This document shows, one piece after another, positions 34,857 through 46,468 of a stretch of DNA of 64,000 bases. How positions within the stretch are numbered: the first letter of the stretch is position 1; every line of letters begins with the position of its first letter. Below the pieces are notes generated by a model. It saw only the letters and a program-made list of their open reading frames with translations. It searched no databases and was not told the origin of the DNA. The position numbers were made by a program, and so were the translations under genes. Source of the stretch: Dendrolimus kikuchii (taxonomy: Eukaryota > Arthropoda > Insecta > Lepidoptera > Lasiocampidae); contig CM034397.1 of assembly GCA_019925095.2 (NCBI GenBank), forward strand, positions 7,273,763 to 7,337,762, in the 5' to 3' direction.

Positions 34857-35830
34857 TAGAGTTTACCACGCGGCTACGCCGCGGGTCAACCTCTAGTGCC
34901 GTACCTCTTGCTTAAAAAGCAGGCGGTACAGGTTACATTGTATTAAATATTTATGTATTTGCCCCCGGAAGATTCACTTCATTTTATATTGCAAACTATA
35001 CCATCCCCCGTCTATCTGTACACTACATAAATCACAAAACTTGACAAAAATGACAAAATAGATAACATGGACCAAGTGCATCCAGTGGGCCCAATGGACC
35101 AAATGTACCCAGTGGATCCAGTGTACCAAGTGGACGAAGTGGACCCAGTGGGCCAAGTGGACGAAATTGACAAAATCACAAAATCTATCCTGGTTTTCGG
35201 GATAACCTTTACATAAATCTATCCCAAAATCTATCACATTATCCGGGATAAAAAGTATCCCTTAGCCAGCCTTGGTATTAAAATTACATATGTACCATGT
35301 TTCAGCCAAATCGGTTTTTTTTTATTGCAGGAGGCAGACAGGCAGACGGCTCACTTGATGATGGCAAGCGGTTACCATCGCCTATGGACATTTGCAACAC
35401 CAAAGGTGCTACAAATGCGCTGCTGTTCTATTAAGGGAGACTGGTACCTGGTCACTAATGCCGGAACACAACTCAAGGTTGTTATGGCGACATACTTTAG
35501 ACCAGGGGTGGTAGCCATCCAGCCGGGCAAATGCCCTACCACCTGGCTGTGGGTAGTTAAGTCGCCTCTTACGACAGGCCGCCCGGCCGCAGGAAATTGT
35601 ATTCTTTCTCCGTTCCTGCACGGATAGAACGGTCCAATAGTCTTTCCATAAAAGGATAACAAACAAAGAGACAAATATATTTTTATCCCGGAAACTATCC
35701 CATTTTTTGGGATAAAAAATATCCCATGTTCATATTCGGCATCGAATATATATATATACTGAGTTTCAGTTAAATCGCTCCAGTAGTTTTTCCGTGAAAA
35801 CGTAACAGACACACAGAGTTACTTACGCAT
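34857..35830 (+). repeat. Element D, copy 1, with minisatellite and nested family A
   Basis: Starts CTAGAGTTTACCACGCGGCT and ends TTTATAATATTAAATAGGG. A 9-bp minisatellite of GTGGACCCA/GTGGACCAA type spans 35068-35167 (about 11 units). CCGGGATAAAAAGTATCCC motifs follow. Family A lies at 35315-35628. Confidence 0.7.
35315..35628 (-). mobile_element. Family A element nested in family D
   Basis: Interrupts CAGCCAAATCGGTCCAATAG of a family D copy; the uninterrupted site is present in the paralogue at about 37890-37909. CGGT is duplicated (35312-35315 and 35630-35633). It shows A is younger than this D copy. Confidence 0.83.
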
Positions 35831-36499
35831 TTATAATATTAAATAGGGAATATGGATAGTGAAGTAATGTGCGACTTACAGTGTATGGTGGATATTCAGT
35901 AGAACCCTCACAGTGTTCCTCAAATCACAGAAGCCAAGGTCGTTGAATTGGCTATATAACGCTAAAGAAAACATTAAATCAAAACACTCCATATCTCAAA
36001 AACTACTCAAGGGCTCTTGTTCAAACTAATTTTTTTTTTAAATCTTATTGACTTAAATAAAAAACCACCAACGTACAAAAACACATCTATCTTAATATGA
36101 ATATACTTTATTCACGAAAAATTATAAGGCGCACAACATCTTAAAATTTAATGAAAAAACATTGATCCACAGAATATTTTTATAATATTAAAGTACGAAA
36201 CTCAGCTTATCTAAAATAGATTAATCTGTATCTTGGATCCCGGAGCTTTCCCTCATGGTACTAAAGAAAATTTTAATTGGGAAAACAAAATAATATTCAG
36301 ATGTATCTGACCATCACCAGGATAGACCATCTTTGGTTATTAGTTTTTTTAATTTACATTATTGTCTAGCGTCAAATAGAATCAATATTACAAATTTCAT
36401 CTCACATTTACTCAATAATTTTTGAGAAAAACAACTCTGACACTTATACAAGGACGGATGGACATAACTACTTTTTAAGTCTTGCGTTTACATAAGTAT

Positions 36500-36826
36500 A
36501 TCTATCCGTGCAGGAACGGAGAAAGAATACAATTTCCTGCGGCCTGTCGTAAGAGGAGATAAAACAACCAACAGCCTGATGGTAGCCAGGTATTTGCCCG
36601 TTTGAATGGACACCACCCCTAGTCTAGAGATATGGCGGCATACCCCAGTATGCCGCCATAACAACCTTGAGTTGTGGTCCGCTATTAGTGGCCAGGTTCC
36701 AATATCCCTTAAGAGAGCAGCAGCGCATTTGTAGCACCTTTCGGTTTCAAATGTCCATAGGTAATGACAACTACTATCCATCAAGTGGGCCGTCTGCTTG
36801 TCTGCTGAACTCATGCAATAAATAAA
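36500..36826 (+). mobile_element. Family A element carrying a templated inverted duplication
   Basis: Plus-strand orientation, from TATCCGTGCAGGAACGGA to CATGCAATAAATAAAAAG. At 36631-36660 it carries a 13-bp perfect hairpin that the other copies lack: where they read TCTAGAG(T/C)ATGCCGCCATA, this copy has an extra block that is the inverse of the adjacent bases. Confidence 0.8.
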
Positions 36827-37182
36827 AAGAAAAAGCAATTGAACAAATTGTAGAACCCAATCCAGAACAAAATAAAGAAAACTTAAATAGAACACGAGTA
36901 GCCATAAATTCGGTCGAGGCCCAACACAAGCAGGCCCAGGCATTAAGCCAAATGGGTCATCAAATAATTTTCACCAATTTCCAATTCAATATATTCCACT
37001 TCGAAACGCCTATTAGTAAGTTGGGAACTCGCAAGTTTCGCTTGTGTTCCGCTTCATTGTTTGTGTTGTTTGAATTTGATATATGTATTATGAACTAGCT
37101 GTGCCCGTGACTTCGTTAACACGAGACTTTGATTATATTTTCGTGTCTTCTACACCTTGGAAGATATATTTTATAAACAACT

Positions 37183-38120
37183 AGAGTTTACCCCGCGGCT
37201 GCGCCGCGGGTCAACCTCTAGTGCGTGTCTCTTGTTTAAAGAGCAAGTAGTACAGGTTACATTGTTTTTATTTATTTATGTATTTGCCCCCGAAAGATTC
37301 ACTTAATTTTATATCGCAAACTATACCACCCCCAACTATATGTAAACTACATAAATGACAAAACTTGAGAAAAATGACAAAATAGATAACATGGACCAAG
37401 TGGACCAAGTGGACCCAGTGGACCCAGTGGACCAACTGGATCCAGTGGACAAAGTGGACCCAGTGGACCAACTGGACCCAGTGGATCCAGTGGACCAAGT
37501 GGACCCAGTGGGTCCAGTAGTCTAAGTGGACCCAGTGGACCCAGTTGACCCAGTAGGCTAAGTGTTCCAAATGGACCCAGCGGACCCAGTAAACTCAGTA
37601 GACCAAGTGGACCCAGTGGACCAAATGGATCAAGTGGACCCAGTGGACCAAGTGGACCAAGTGGACCAAGGAGACCAAGTGGACCCAGTGGACCAAGTGG
37701 ACCAAGTGGACCCAGTGGACCCAGTGGACCCAGTAGACCCAGTGGACGAAATGGACGAAATCACAACACCAGTTCTAGTTTCCGGGATAAAATTTACATA
37801 AATCTATCCCAAAATGTATCCCATTATCCGGGATAAAAAGTATCCCTTGGCCACTCTCGGTATTCAAATTATATATGTACCGAGTTTCAGCCAAATCGGT
37901 CCAATAGTCTTTCCATAAAGGGATAACAAACAAAAAGACAAATATATTTTTATCCCGGATACTATCCCATTTTTCGGGATAAAAAATATCCTATGTTCAT
38001 TCTCGGCATCAAAAATATATATATATACTAAGTTTCAGCCAAATCGATTCAGTAGTTTTTCCGTGAAAACGGAACAGACAGACAGACAGAGTTACTTTCG
38101 CATTTATAATATTAATAGGG
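37183..38120 (+). repeat. Element D, copy 2, with large minisatellite
   Basis: Starts CTAGAGTTTACCCCGCGGCT and ends CATTTATAATATTAATAGGG. The 9-bp array is 37391-37757, about 40 units of ACCAAGTGG/ACCCAGTGG. Both strands stay open across the array only because 9 is a multiple of 3; this is not a gene. Confidence 0.75.
37391..37757. repeat. 9-bp minisatellite ACCAAGTGG/ACCCAGTGG
   Basis: About 40 tandem units with few interruptions. Translated it gives repeating VDQVDPVDP or HWVHWVH, without biological support. Confidence 0.85.
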
Positions 38121-38214
38121 ATTGATAGGGACATTAAATATTAATAGGGATAGGGGTTAATTTTTATTATACCTATAAACTTGAGAAATGATTAGTTTCT
38201 CACTAACACTTTCA

Positions 38215-39285
38215 TTTTAGTTTTATTTTTGCGATAAAAAGTATGGCCAAAGTGACCAAAATGGCCTAAATGGCCCAAAATTACCGAATTGACTGAAATG
38301 GCCAAAATGACCGACATGGCCAAAATGATCAAAAAGGCCAAAATGACCGACATAGCCAAAATGATTAAAAAGGCCAAAATTACCGACATGGCCAAAATGG
38401 CTAAAATTACCATAAAGGCCAAAATGGCCGAAATGACCAAAAAGGCCAAAATGACCAAAAAGGCCAAAATGACCAAAAAGGCCAAAATGGCCAAAAAGGC
38501 CAAAATTACTAAAATGCCCAAAATGACCAAAAAGGCTAAAATGACCGACATGATCAAAATGACTGAAATGACCAAAAAGGCCAATTGACCGAAGTGGCCA
38601 AAATGACCAAAATGGCCAAAATGACTAAAATTACCAAAATGACCAAAAAGGCCAAAATGACCAACATGGCGAAAATCACCAAAAAGGCCAAAATAACTGA
38701 AATGACCAAAAAGGCCAAATGACCGAATTGGCCAAAATGACCAAAATGGCCACAATAACCGAAATGGCTAAAATGACCAAAATGACTAAAAGCACCAAAA
38801 TGATCAAAAAGGCCAAAATGAACAAAAAGGCCAAAATGACCAAAAAGGCCAAATGACCGAAATGGCCAAAATGACCAAAATGGCCAAAATAACCGAAATG
38901 GCTAAAATGACCAAGATGACTAAAATGGCCAAAATGACCAAAATTGCCAAATTAACCAAAATAAATAAAATGGCCTAAATGGCCAAAATTACCGAAAAGG
39001 CCAAAATGAAAAGTATCCCATGTCCACCCTCGGTATTTAATTGACATACGTACCGAATTTCAGCCAAATTGGCCCATTAGTTTTTCCGTAAAAGCATAAC
39101 AAACAAACAGACAAATATATTTTTATCCCGGAAACTATCCCATTTTCCGGGATAAAAAGTATCCTATGTTCATTCTCGGCATCGAAAATATATATATACT
39201 GAGTTTCAGCCAAATCGGTCCAGTAGTTTTTACGTGGACAGACAGACAGAGTTACTTTCGCATTTATAATATTAATAGGGATTAA
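38215..39285 (+). repeat. Element D, copy 3, with a different 9-bp array
   Basis: Right arm as in copies 1 and 2: AAAAGTATCCCATGTCCACC, GTACCGAATTTCAGCC, TTATCCCGGAAACTATCCC and CATTTATAATATTAATAGGG. The left arm is missing; the array begins after GCGATAAAAAGTAT. Confidence 0.68.
38243..39009. repeat. 9-bp minisatellite RCCAAAATG/GCCAAAAAG
   Basis: About 85 tandem units over 767 bp. Open frames of 99 and 187 codons cross it on opposite strands, a product of the 9-bp period. The unit is related to the ACCAAGTGG unit of copies 1 and 2 (six of nine positions). Confidence 0.85.
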
Positions 39286-39289
39286 ACAA

Positions 39290-41025
39290 TTGTTGATGTT
39301 TTGATAATATTTGTAGCCTTCGAGGTATAAGCTCAGTATCGCATTTGTGTAAGTGCACACAGATAGTGTAGCGTTATGGCTTGTGGCACAGCGCGTCCCT
39401 TACAAGTCACCTCTCTGCCGCGTACTTTTCGGACTTCACCTTTGGTACCGCTAGTAGTTTGACGTATTTCATATACGCACTGTTAGTCCCGAGCACTTAT
39501 ATGTTTAAAAAAACCACTTTTGGCTATTAGGACCCTTTTTATTTCACTATTATGAAAAATAAGTGACTTGGAGTCTCAATATACGGGACCTCAAAGGTCT
39601 ACCGGACCGATATGATATTAGCTTAAGCAATCCAGCCGGCAGGCATAATCCAGGTCCATAGCTGTAGAGCTGTGGCTAATAACTAAGAGAACTCTGAGAA
39701 TTTGGAAAAAGATTTGGTATTTATAGGCAATTATTGCTGATCGACATTTTGGAAGCCGATGTTAATGAACTGTTCGACTCAGCAATAAGTGCTTATCGAA
39801 TAGGGTTGTAACAGCACGTAATGAAAGAAATACAAAGCTGAGCTTACGTCGCGAGTATTGTACTTAGCTATAAACTGTTTGAATTCTGATTAATATAATA
39901 TATCGAAATGTAACTAACTTCAAGCTTTTAACTAAGGAATGGGAAAATCTGAGAAATATCAACGTTACAGAGATCATGTCAACGTTATAGTTGCCTATGA
40001 ACATTTTCAAAACTCGAAATGCTGCCAATGTACTGCCGACCTCGTGTCAACCACTATAAGTGGGACAAAAAAATGTCGGAATATGACAGCTTCTACGTCA
40101 CACTTTACTGGCATAATGGGAGGCACAGTGACGGACCAGTGTAGTGTCGATATTTATACTATGCAAATGTATGTAATTTTATTGATAAATGATACAACGG
40201 CGCACATGTCTCTTCCTAGCGCACCGATGATCTACGGCACCGCAGGCAGCGAGTGTCTATCATATGTCCTCTTTCCCCTTCCTGCAATACAATAAGAAGG
40301 AGAGGAAAAAAACTATGGAGTAGTTTACGCTATGTGCAAGAACGTAACACTATAAGTACAATTTATTACTTACTTTTCACTGACCCAAATATTTTGAGTA
40401 GGTCAACCAAAAGATTACTGGATTTCTTCACAAAATTTTATTTTATGAACAAATATTCATAAAATATCACGTTGACATTTCATATGAGTAGGCCCGAGGC
40501 AAAGGACAGTCATGTTTTTTGTTATAATTTCTTAAGAGTTTTACGAAATTCCTAGCAAACTCGTTAAGAAAATGATTTTTCTCAGAGATTTATTTTTCAG
40601 ATTGGTATATTGTCTCTACTTCAAAATTAAAACATACACATGAGTTACTAATTACATTAAAGAGTAAGTTAATTAACTAGAGTAATTCGTGCTATTTGAG
40701 AAAATGATAAATTATTATTTACAGTTCCATTTTGATTTCATTTTTACAGTGATTTTTATAAATAAAATCTTTTATTCAATGTGTAGAGCAATAAGGTCCA
40801 AAGAATCTGTATTTCATTCCAAATGAGTTTTAATCTAGTAGAAAACTAGGTTTGTATATACCTGGTATAATTACTATGTTTTGAAAACGAAGGATAACAT
40901 CGCAATGAACCTTGCACCTTGATTTAGTACGGCTGTATTGCCTTATGACGTCATGATTGTAACGAGTCAAATAGATTATTATTTTTAAGCATTTAAAAAT
41001 ATATTTATCTCTCTCTTTTCTTTCA
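39290..41025. other. Unassigned DNA with a 118-codon frame
   Basis: The plus frame 39939-40295 begins MGKSEKYQRYRDHVNV and has several cysteines (KCCQCTADL) but no signal peptide, domain or codon bias I recognise. 39360-39480 is GC-richer. Probably non-coding. Confidence 0.3.
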
Positions 41026-41029
41026 CCAT

Positions 41030-41215
41030 ATCCCAATTAATTGGGGTCGGCACAGTATGTCTTTCCCTTCTATTCTGACATTCACACTTATCTATTCTGA
41101 CATACATCTTCTGTCACACCACAAATCATTACATCATCCTTCAAGCAATCCACCGATCTTGTTTTTTTTATCTACCTTTACATTTGTACCCATCCATCTT
41201 GTAGCTTAACATTAT
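41030..41215. repeat. Probable retroelement 3' region
   Basis: CCCAATTAATTGGGGTCGGC, TCTATTCTGACATTCACAC, TCTATTCTGACATACATC and CATCCATCTTGTAGC form a type of sequence I know as dispersed in insect genomes; only one copy lies here. Confidence 0.35.
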
Positions 41216-41574
41216 AAATATATTTATCATCGACTGGATATCGATTTAGGAAATTAATTAGTTTTGTGCAGAGCTGATGGAGCATCCATTCTCTAAAAAA
41301 AAGGCCCAGAACACATCAAAAATTTATGGGCCTGTATTGTTATGTACAAATTTTAAAAGTATCTATTAGCTGTTGTTCGAAAATGAATATAATAATTAAA
41401 AGTTTAGTTTTTATTTAATTATAATACAAGTTGATAGTTGTTAATAATAAATAATAAAATTTATTTAAAAGTCATATAATTATGTTACACAAATAGGACA
41501 TTAGAATTATAATGTACCATCAATCTACTATAGCTTAAGAGATAATAATTTATATAAATAAATACATGTTATCA

Positions 41575-42000
41575 AGCCTGTTTCCTATGAGGGTAAGAAA
41601 GGAGGATGGATCCACTTGCGACGATCCTGACAATCATTTTTCGCCTTATCTACTTTCATTAATCTCTACATACGTGTAAATTTTTTGAGGTGCTTTTTAC
41701 CTGAAATTTCTTTAATAATGCTGCTATTTGATGATGGTATGTACTCGTATGTCGCGGTTTACTGGCATCTACTCTACCATTCACAATGTTATCATACACT
41801 TGTTTTGTGATTCTACTTTCATCCATTCTCTCTACACGTTCAAACCACTTTAACATTCCTTCTTCTACTCTTGTCAAATAACATCTTTTTTCAATCCACA
41901 ACGTTCCCTTATCACACTGTTCCTTGTCATATCATTCAACCTAATCTCATATACTACTCAAAGCTCTATTTCAACTGCGTTTATCCTACATTCATTCAAG
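41575..42000 (-). pseudogene. RTE-like LINE ORF C-terminus, diverged subfamily
   Basis: The minus strand reads EGMLKWFERVERMDESRITK, then QVYDNIVNGRVDASK and HQIAALLKKFQVKSTSKN. Same domain position as the two preceding fragments. The 3' side carries CCATCCTCC/GGATGGATCC-type sequence shared with 21850-21960. Confidence 0.6.
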
Positions 42001-42506
42001 TATTATTTAGGACTTAATATTACCTCGGATCTAGTAGGACAAATGTTTTAAAATATCTTTTGTGTAATTTTGTAATTAAATTAACTGTTTTCAACGTTAA
42101 AATAACAAAGAACCTTTGTAAGGTTGTTACAGTCATAATAACAGATGAAATAACAACGCTCATTTGAAATAGCTTATATCGTAATACAAGCTTACTTAAA
42201 GCTTTAATCGTTTATTAAATTACTATGTGAATGTCTGTTATGTTTGTTCTCATAGAGATTATCATTTAGAACATTTGCAAGTACTAGAATGCTTGGAACT
42301 GTTTTGGGTAATAACGTCTTATTAAACATTTAAGAGTTTAACAGATACTATAGTATTCGCAGTTTCAAGAATAGGGTAATTGGGGGTCAAATAAAGCTAG
42401 ACACCATTTTTCGGTTTTGAATCCGTTCTGACAAAAAATGATAAAAAGATGTAAAATCGTAACATCCATACATCTGATTGTATAGATTCTATATAAATAT
42501 ATATAA

Positions 42507-42799
42507 TGTTACGAGTTACGGGACTCGAATTAAAATGCCGTTAGAATTACTATAGAATTTATTAGGACTATACAAACAAGTATAACACAGGTACAAATAT
42601 AATAACACGCGCAAAGTCCGTCACTAAATAGATTACCGAATGTAGTACACACGTCTTGCTTCACTTGTGCTTATCGCTCGACTACCGATCTCTCCATTGG
42701 GCCATTGCTTTATACTGCACAAATACAATATGCCTCTCGCCTGCGTGGACTGAATTTCTTAGAATCACACCTAGCTAATGACTACCATAAAAGATTACA
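42507..42799 (-). mobile_element. LTR-like unit, copy 2
   Basis: TGTTACGAG at one edge and GATTACA at the other. On the minus strand GTGCAGTATAAAGCAATGG is a TATA box and TAGTCGAGCG a likely start; AATAAATTC follows about 140 bases on. Matches 54107-54451 over most of its length. No target duplication was seen. Confidence 0.5.
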
Positions 42800-42969
42800 G
42801 TACACAATGGACTGTTTTTCTAATTACAAATTTTAAACACAAAGTAAACAAAAGAACTCCAAATGCGGAAAAGTAATAAAGTGTGCTCTTATGGTATGCA
42901 GATGTGAATCCACTTTTGTCGGTCATAACAATATATTAAAATCAATTTTCTCAAAAAATCAGTGCATCG

Positions 42970-43110
42970 ATAGGTATATTTTTTATTGCCTGAATTAGGC
43001 AAATAAGTAAACGGTTTAACTGGTGAAAAGTGGTCACCGCTACCTATAGAAGTTGGCAACACCAAAGGCGGCGCTGACACGTTCCTCGTCTCTTAAGTAA
43101 TTTACTGACG
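42970..43110 (-). repeat. Family V/A-type 3' end, diverged
   Basis: Begins TTTTTTATTGCCTGAATTAG, then GGTCACCGCTACCTATAG and GGCAACACCAAAGGCGG, the shared tail of families A and V in minus orientation. Confidence 0.45.
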
Positions 43111-43289
43111 CCCTTCTTAAAGGACTTTGTTGTAGTGTAGCGTTTTTCGGCAAAAAGCTCTACTCAAATCCTTATTTTACTTGAAATAAGAATTCTAGAG
43201 AACCCTTGCGTAGTTAAGTATGGTATCAAAATATAAATTAAATTCGACAAGCAGTATTTATTTCACATGTCAGTATACAATTTTGTAGT

Positions 43290-43588
43290 ATATTTTATCT
43301 ATACAGATAAATAAAATTGAAGTGTCTGTTTGCAATATCAAAATAAAAATGTGAAAAAAATTGGGGGATAATTTGGATCAGGAGATCCCCAAAACAACAA
43401 TTTTTAAAATTTTGTCTCTCTGTCTTTCTGTTCTAGATAATCTCTGAAACGGCTAGACCAGTTTTGACGAGACTTTCACTGGCATATAGCTGATGTTATA
43501 AGGAGTTACTTAGGCTACTTATTTTTTTAAGTTTCCGCGAGAAAAAAATCCATCCGGACGAACTCGCGGGTACAGCTAGTTTTTAAAT
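43290..43588 (-). repeat. Dispersed element N, copy 2
   Basis: The right edge inverted reads ACTAGCTGTACCCGCGAGTT. Contains GGGGGATAATTTGGATCAGG and TGTCTCTCTGTCTTTCTG, shared with 6380-6740. Confidence 0.5.
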
Positions 43589-43599
43589 GAATTGACGGG

Positions 43600-43840
43600 G
43601 TAAGTGGTTAATGTAGGCAAAGTATGTGCCGCCCGAGCTCAGTGGAACTCAAAGGCTTCGGGTTCGATGTTTGAATCTTTCCGTTGTTTACTATGGTCTA
43701 GATGTCAGGGATCGGTTCAAGAGTGGTGTGTTGTATATATTACCCATAACCCATAACCCAAGCGTAACTTGCTTGACTTAGGGATATATTGTATAGGTAA
43801 CTTATGTATGCAATAAAGAACATTCATTCATTCAAATATA
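43600..43840 (+). mobile_element. Second SINE-like family (J), (ATTC)n tail
   Basis: Starts near GCCGCCCGAGCTCAGTGG, then GGGTTCGATG, a B-box-like motif; continues GATGTCAGGGATCGGTTC and ends AATAAAGAACATTCATTCA. The 3' part matches 5575-5690. A tail of the same kind, inverted, is at 63263-63330. Confidence 0.5.
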
Positions 43841-43865
43841 ATTATCTGCAGATTATTATTATTAA

Positions 43866-44420
43866 CCAATGGTCGCCCGTGGTCAAAATTCGACCATAAT
43901 AGTCTATAATCACAGATTTCGCCAAGGCTGCATTGTTAATTTGACTTTAACAATAAATAAAAGAGTATATATGCGTGTGTGTCTCAAATTCATGGTAGCG
44001 TGTGTAATGTTTTTTTAATGTACTTTTTATGCATAATTTTAAAAAAATATAGCATTCTGCAGTCCTCTATATAAACTATAAGTATGCGAAACATACTCCT
44101 CCGTCCGCGCAATTTTCGTAAAAAGGGGTACAAACCCATTAATTTATATTTTTAACTTAGCTGTTTACTGTCCACATTGCACTGTTCTTCCTTTTTTTCT
44201 TATTAATTTTATTATACCTAGACATAACTAGTTAAAAGTATTCTCTCAGTCAGGTTGCCTGGAAGAGATCGCTTTAAGCGATAAGGCCGCCTTTTGGTTT
44301 GCCATTAAATTATTGTAATTATTTATTCTGCAATTGTTTATTTGGTGAAGAATAAAGTGTTTTCTATTTTATTCTATTCTATACAAAGTTTTTGCTTCAC
44401 GTATTAATATATAGATGTAA
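43866..44420 (+). repeat. Dispersed element C, copy 2, split by a family E LINE end
   Basis: GGTCGCCCGTGGTCAAAATT, AAGAGTATATATGCGTGTGT and CTCCTCCGTCCGCGCAATTT, then family E at 44135-44391, then CTTCACGTATTAATATATAG. Confidence 0.65.
44135..44391 (+). mobile_element. Family E LINE 3' end inserted in a family C element
   Basis: Carries AGAGATCGC, GCGATAAGGCCGCC and a (TTCTAT)-like tail. It sits between TACAAA at 44129-44134 and TACAAA at 44392-44397, a 6-bp target duplication, and splits a family C copy whose end resumes at 44392. Confidence 0.7.
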
Positions 44421-44801
44421 ATACGTGAAAATAATACAAAACACCCCATCTTTCTTTCGTATTATGACTTCTGAAATAAAATTTATTTCAGAATCTAACT
44501 GGCAGGTTAAATATAAGTTAGCGATGGAATCAATAAGCACTCGCTTGCCAACACGAATACATTTGGTATAATTGGTGCCGAATACATTACCTGCTATCGA
44601 TATTTTAGTCGTATAATATACCATGATTTATTAGCAATTTTATTATGTTAGTAAAATTAAACTTAATTTCTCCGAAAAAAGCTCGGAGGAGAGTTCATAT
44701 AAAACAATACTGAATTGCTGAACATAGACTTTCATTTCTTAATATTCTTCTTCCATGCACAGGTTCAGCATTATATTATGATACACGTCTAATCCATAAT
44801 A

Positions 44802-45286
44802 CAGTGGATACTCAATGATCCGGACTTCAGTTATGGGAATGCGCGATTATCCGGATTGGTAATTAGATTAGAATATTTTAGTAATTTCATAAAATATGTA
44901 CATACTACGGTCGTATGTACGATTTTTATTGCATGAATTTAGCAGATAAGCAGACGGCCCACCTGATGGAAAATTGTTACCATTTCCTGTGGATTTTTGT
45001 TATACCAAAGGTGCTACCAAGGTGGTGTCGCTCTCTTAAGGGATACTGGAAGCTAACCACTAATGCCGGAACACAACTCAAGGTTGATTATGGCGGCATA
45101 ACGAATCAGGGGTGGTAGGCATCCAGACGAGCTTGTTGTTGTTTTTCAGTTCCTGCACAAACGAATTGATGAGTTAATAATGTGCACAAAAATCAGTTTT
45201 CCTCGTGTAATAAATTATCCGGATTGATTTTCGGTTATTCGAGTGAATTACGACAACAATGAGTCCGGTTAATCGATTGTTTATTG
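44802..45286. mobile_element. Pogo/Tigger-like MITE U with family A inside
   Basis: Left CAGTGGATACTCAATGATCC and ATCCGGATTGG; right (inverted) CAATAAACAATCGATTAACC and TCAATCCGGATAA. TA flanks both ends (44800-44801 and 45287-45288). TIRs of this CAGT...CCGGA type are known from pogo-like elements. The 44925-45166 insertion is family A. Confidence 0.52.
44925..45166 (-). mobile_element. Family A element nested in a pogo-like MITE
   Basis: TTTTTATTGCATGAATTTAG through CAGTTCCTGCACAA; an internal deletion removes the segment after GGCATCCAGACGAG. ACGA lies at both borders. It separates the two halves of element U (44802-45286). Confidence 0.68.
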
Positions 45287-45289
45287 TAA

Positions 45290-46158
45290 TTATAATAACA
45301 CTTCTCAAAAAAAAAATTACGGCCACAGAAATTCGAAAACTACACCATCAAGTTATCATTGCATATTAATTATACTCTAAAATTATCAATGTAAATAAAT
45401 TTATAAGTATAAACAGAATGATAGAAGTTGTTAAGAAACAGCACTTAGCGTAAAATATAACAAAACGACGTCAGTTAAAACAAAGTATTTCCAAGGGACA
45501 CCTCTCTAAGAAAGTTTATACTGTTTCAAGGAACATTGATAATTAATTAACCAGTATAATGTTTCGCTTCATGTGATGTTCTTGGCGTTTAATATATTTC
45601 TGTCCTTTCCACCGTCGTTACCTATAACGAAGGTGCTTTTAGGTTGAACTGACCTTTGCGGTGTAGACTAGATTTATTTTATTGCTCTGACGTCATAACC
45701 GATGACAATCGGGTCATTGCCTTCAAAGAATGTTATAATAGGATGTCTAGGGCATAAATTTTGAGCAAGCGACTTCAACGTTTTTACATCGATGAATTTA
45801 TTATCTAGTTTTGTATGTTTGTAAATTTAATTATTCTAGTTTTGTATTAATTAAATTGGTTCTAAAGAGACTAAAGTAAATTAAAAAATCATTCTTCCTT
45901 TCTTCTTTTTTCATTCCTTTCCTATCTTCCGTCATCTAATACAATGATTTTATTATTTCTCTTTCTATTTCCATTGTCGTATTATAAGCTCTTTTACAAA
46001 TTCATACGCTTTTGTCCCTTTCTACATTGTATTCTGCACACATAGTTATTACATTTATTATTCTTAATTTTATAATAGCAGAATTTTCATCCTCTCGCAG
46101 TCCTGCTTCCTACATTCTATCTGTGGATTTACCATTGCCTCTGCGCATAATATATTAT
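45290..46158. other. No gene seen
   Basis: AT-rich; CTTTTCC-rich near 45890-45930. No match to the families named here. Confidence 0.45.
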
Positions 46159-46468
46159 ATTTAATAACAGCCAGCGTAAAAATCCCACTGCTAGACTCGG
46201 GCCTGCCTTTTATGAACGTACGGACAGAATAGCCACCACGATTGTTCAAGGCAGATTAACGGGTTTGATATATACGGTTATATCGATGTGCAGATTTCAT
46301 CACGTTGTTTTCCTTCATCGTTAGCAGGTTATAATTGTAACAAATGCACATTAGGTCAGAAATCTGCCTAAGCAATTGACTAAGCGATATATGTTTTTCG
46401 GCCAGGATTCGAACCCGCGCCCTTTGAGTTTCAGACCCGCGTGCTAACCATTAAGCTACCACGGCTTA
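46159..46468 (-). mobile_element. tRNA-derived SINE (family I), second copy
   Basis: Minus-strand A box TAGCTTAATGG and B box GGTTCGAATCC, a perfect Pol III B box. Body matches 23838-24137 with more divergence near the 3' end. Confidence 0.75.

Noticed and set aside
37562..37801. 79-codon frame of VDQVDPVDP repeats
   Set aside because: Produced by the 9-bp minisatellite; all phases and both strands behave likewise.
38289..38588. 99-codon frame of KKAKMT repeats
   Set aside because: Minisatellite artefact as above.
37391..39009. CRISPR-like array
   Set aside because: Units are 9 bp and contiguous, without spacers; eukaryotic minisatellite.
39939..40295. 118-codon frame as a host gene
   Set aside because: No signal peptide, domain, splice context or codon signature; likely chance in a slightly GC-richer stretch.
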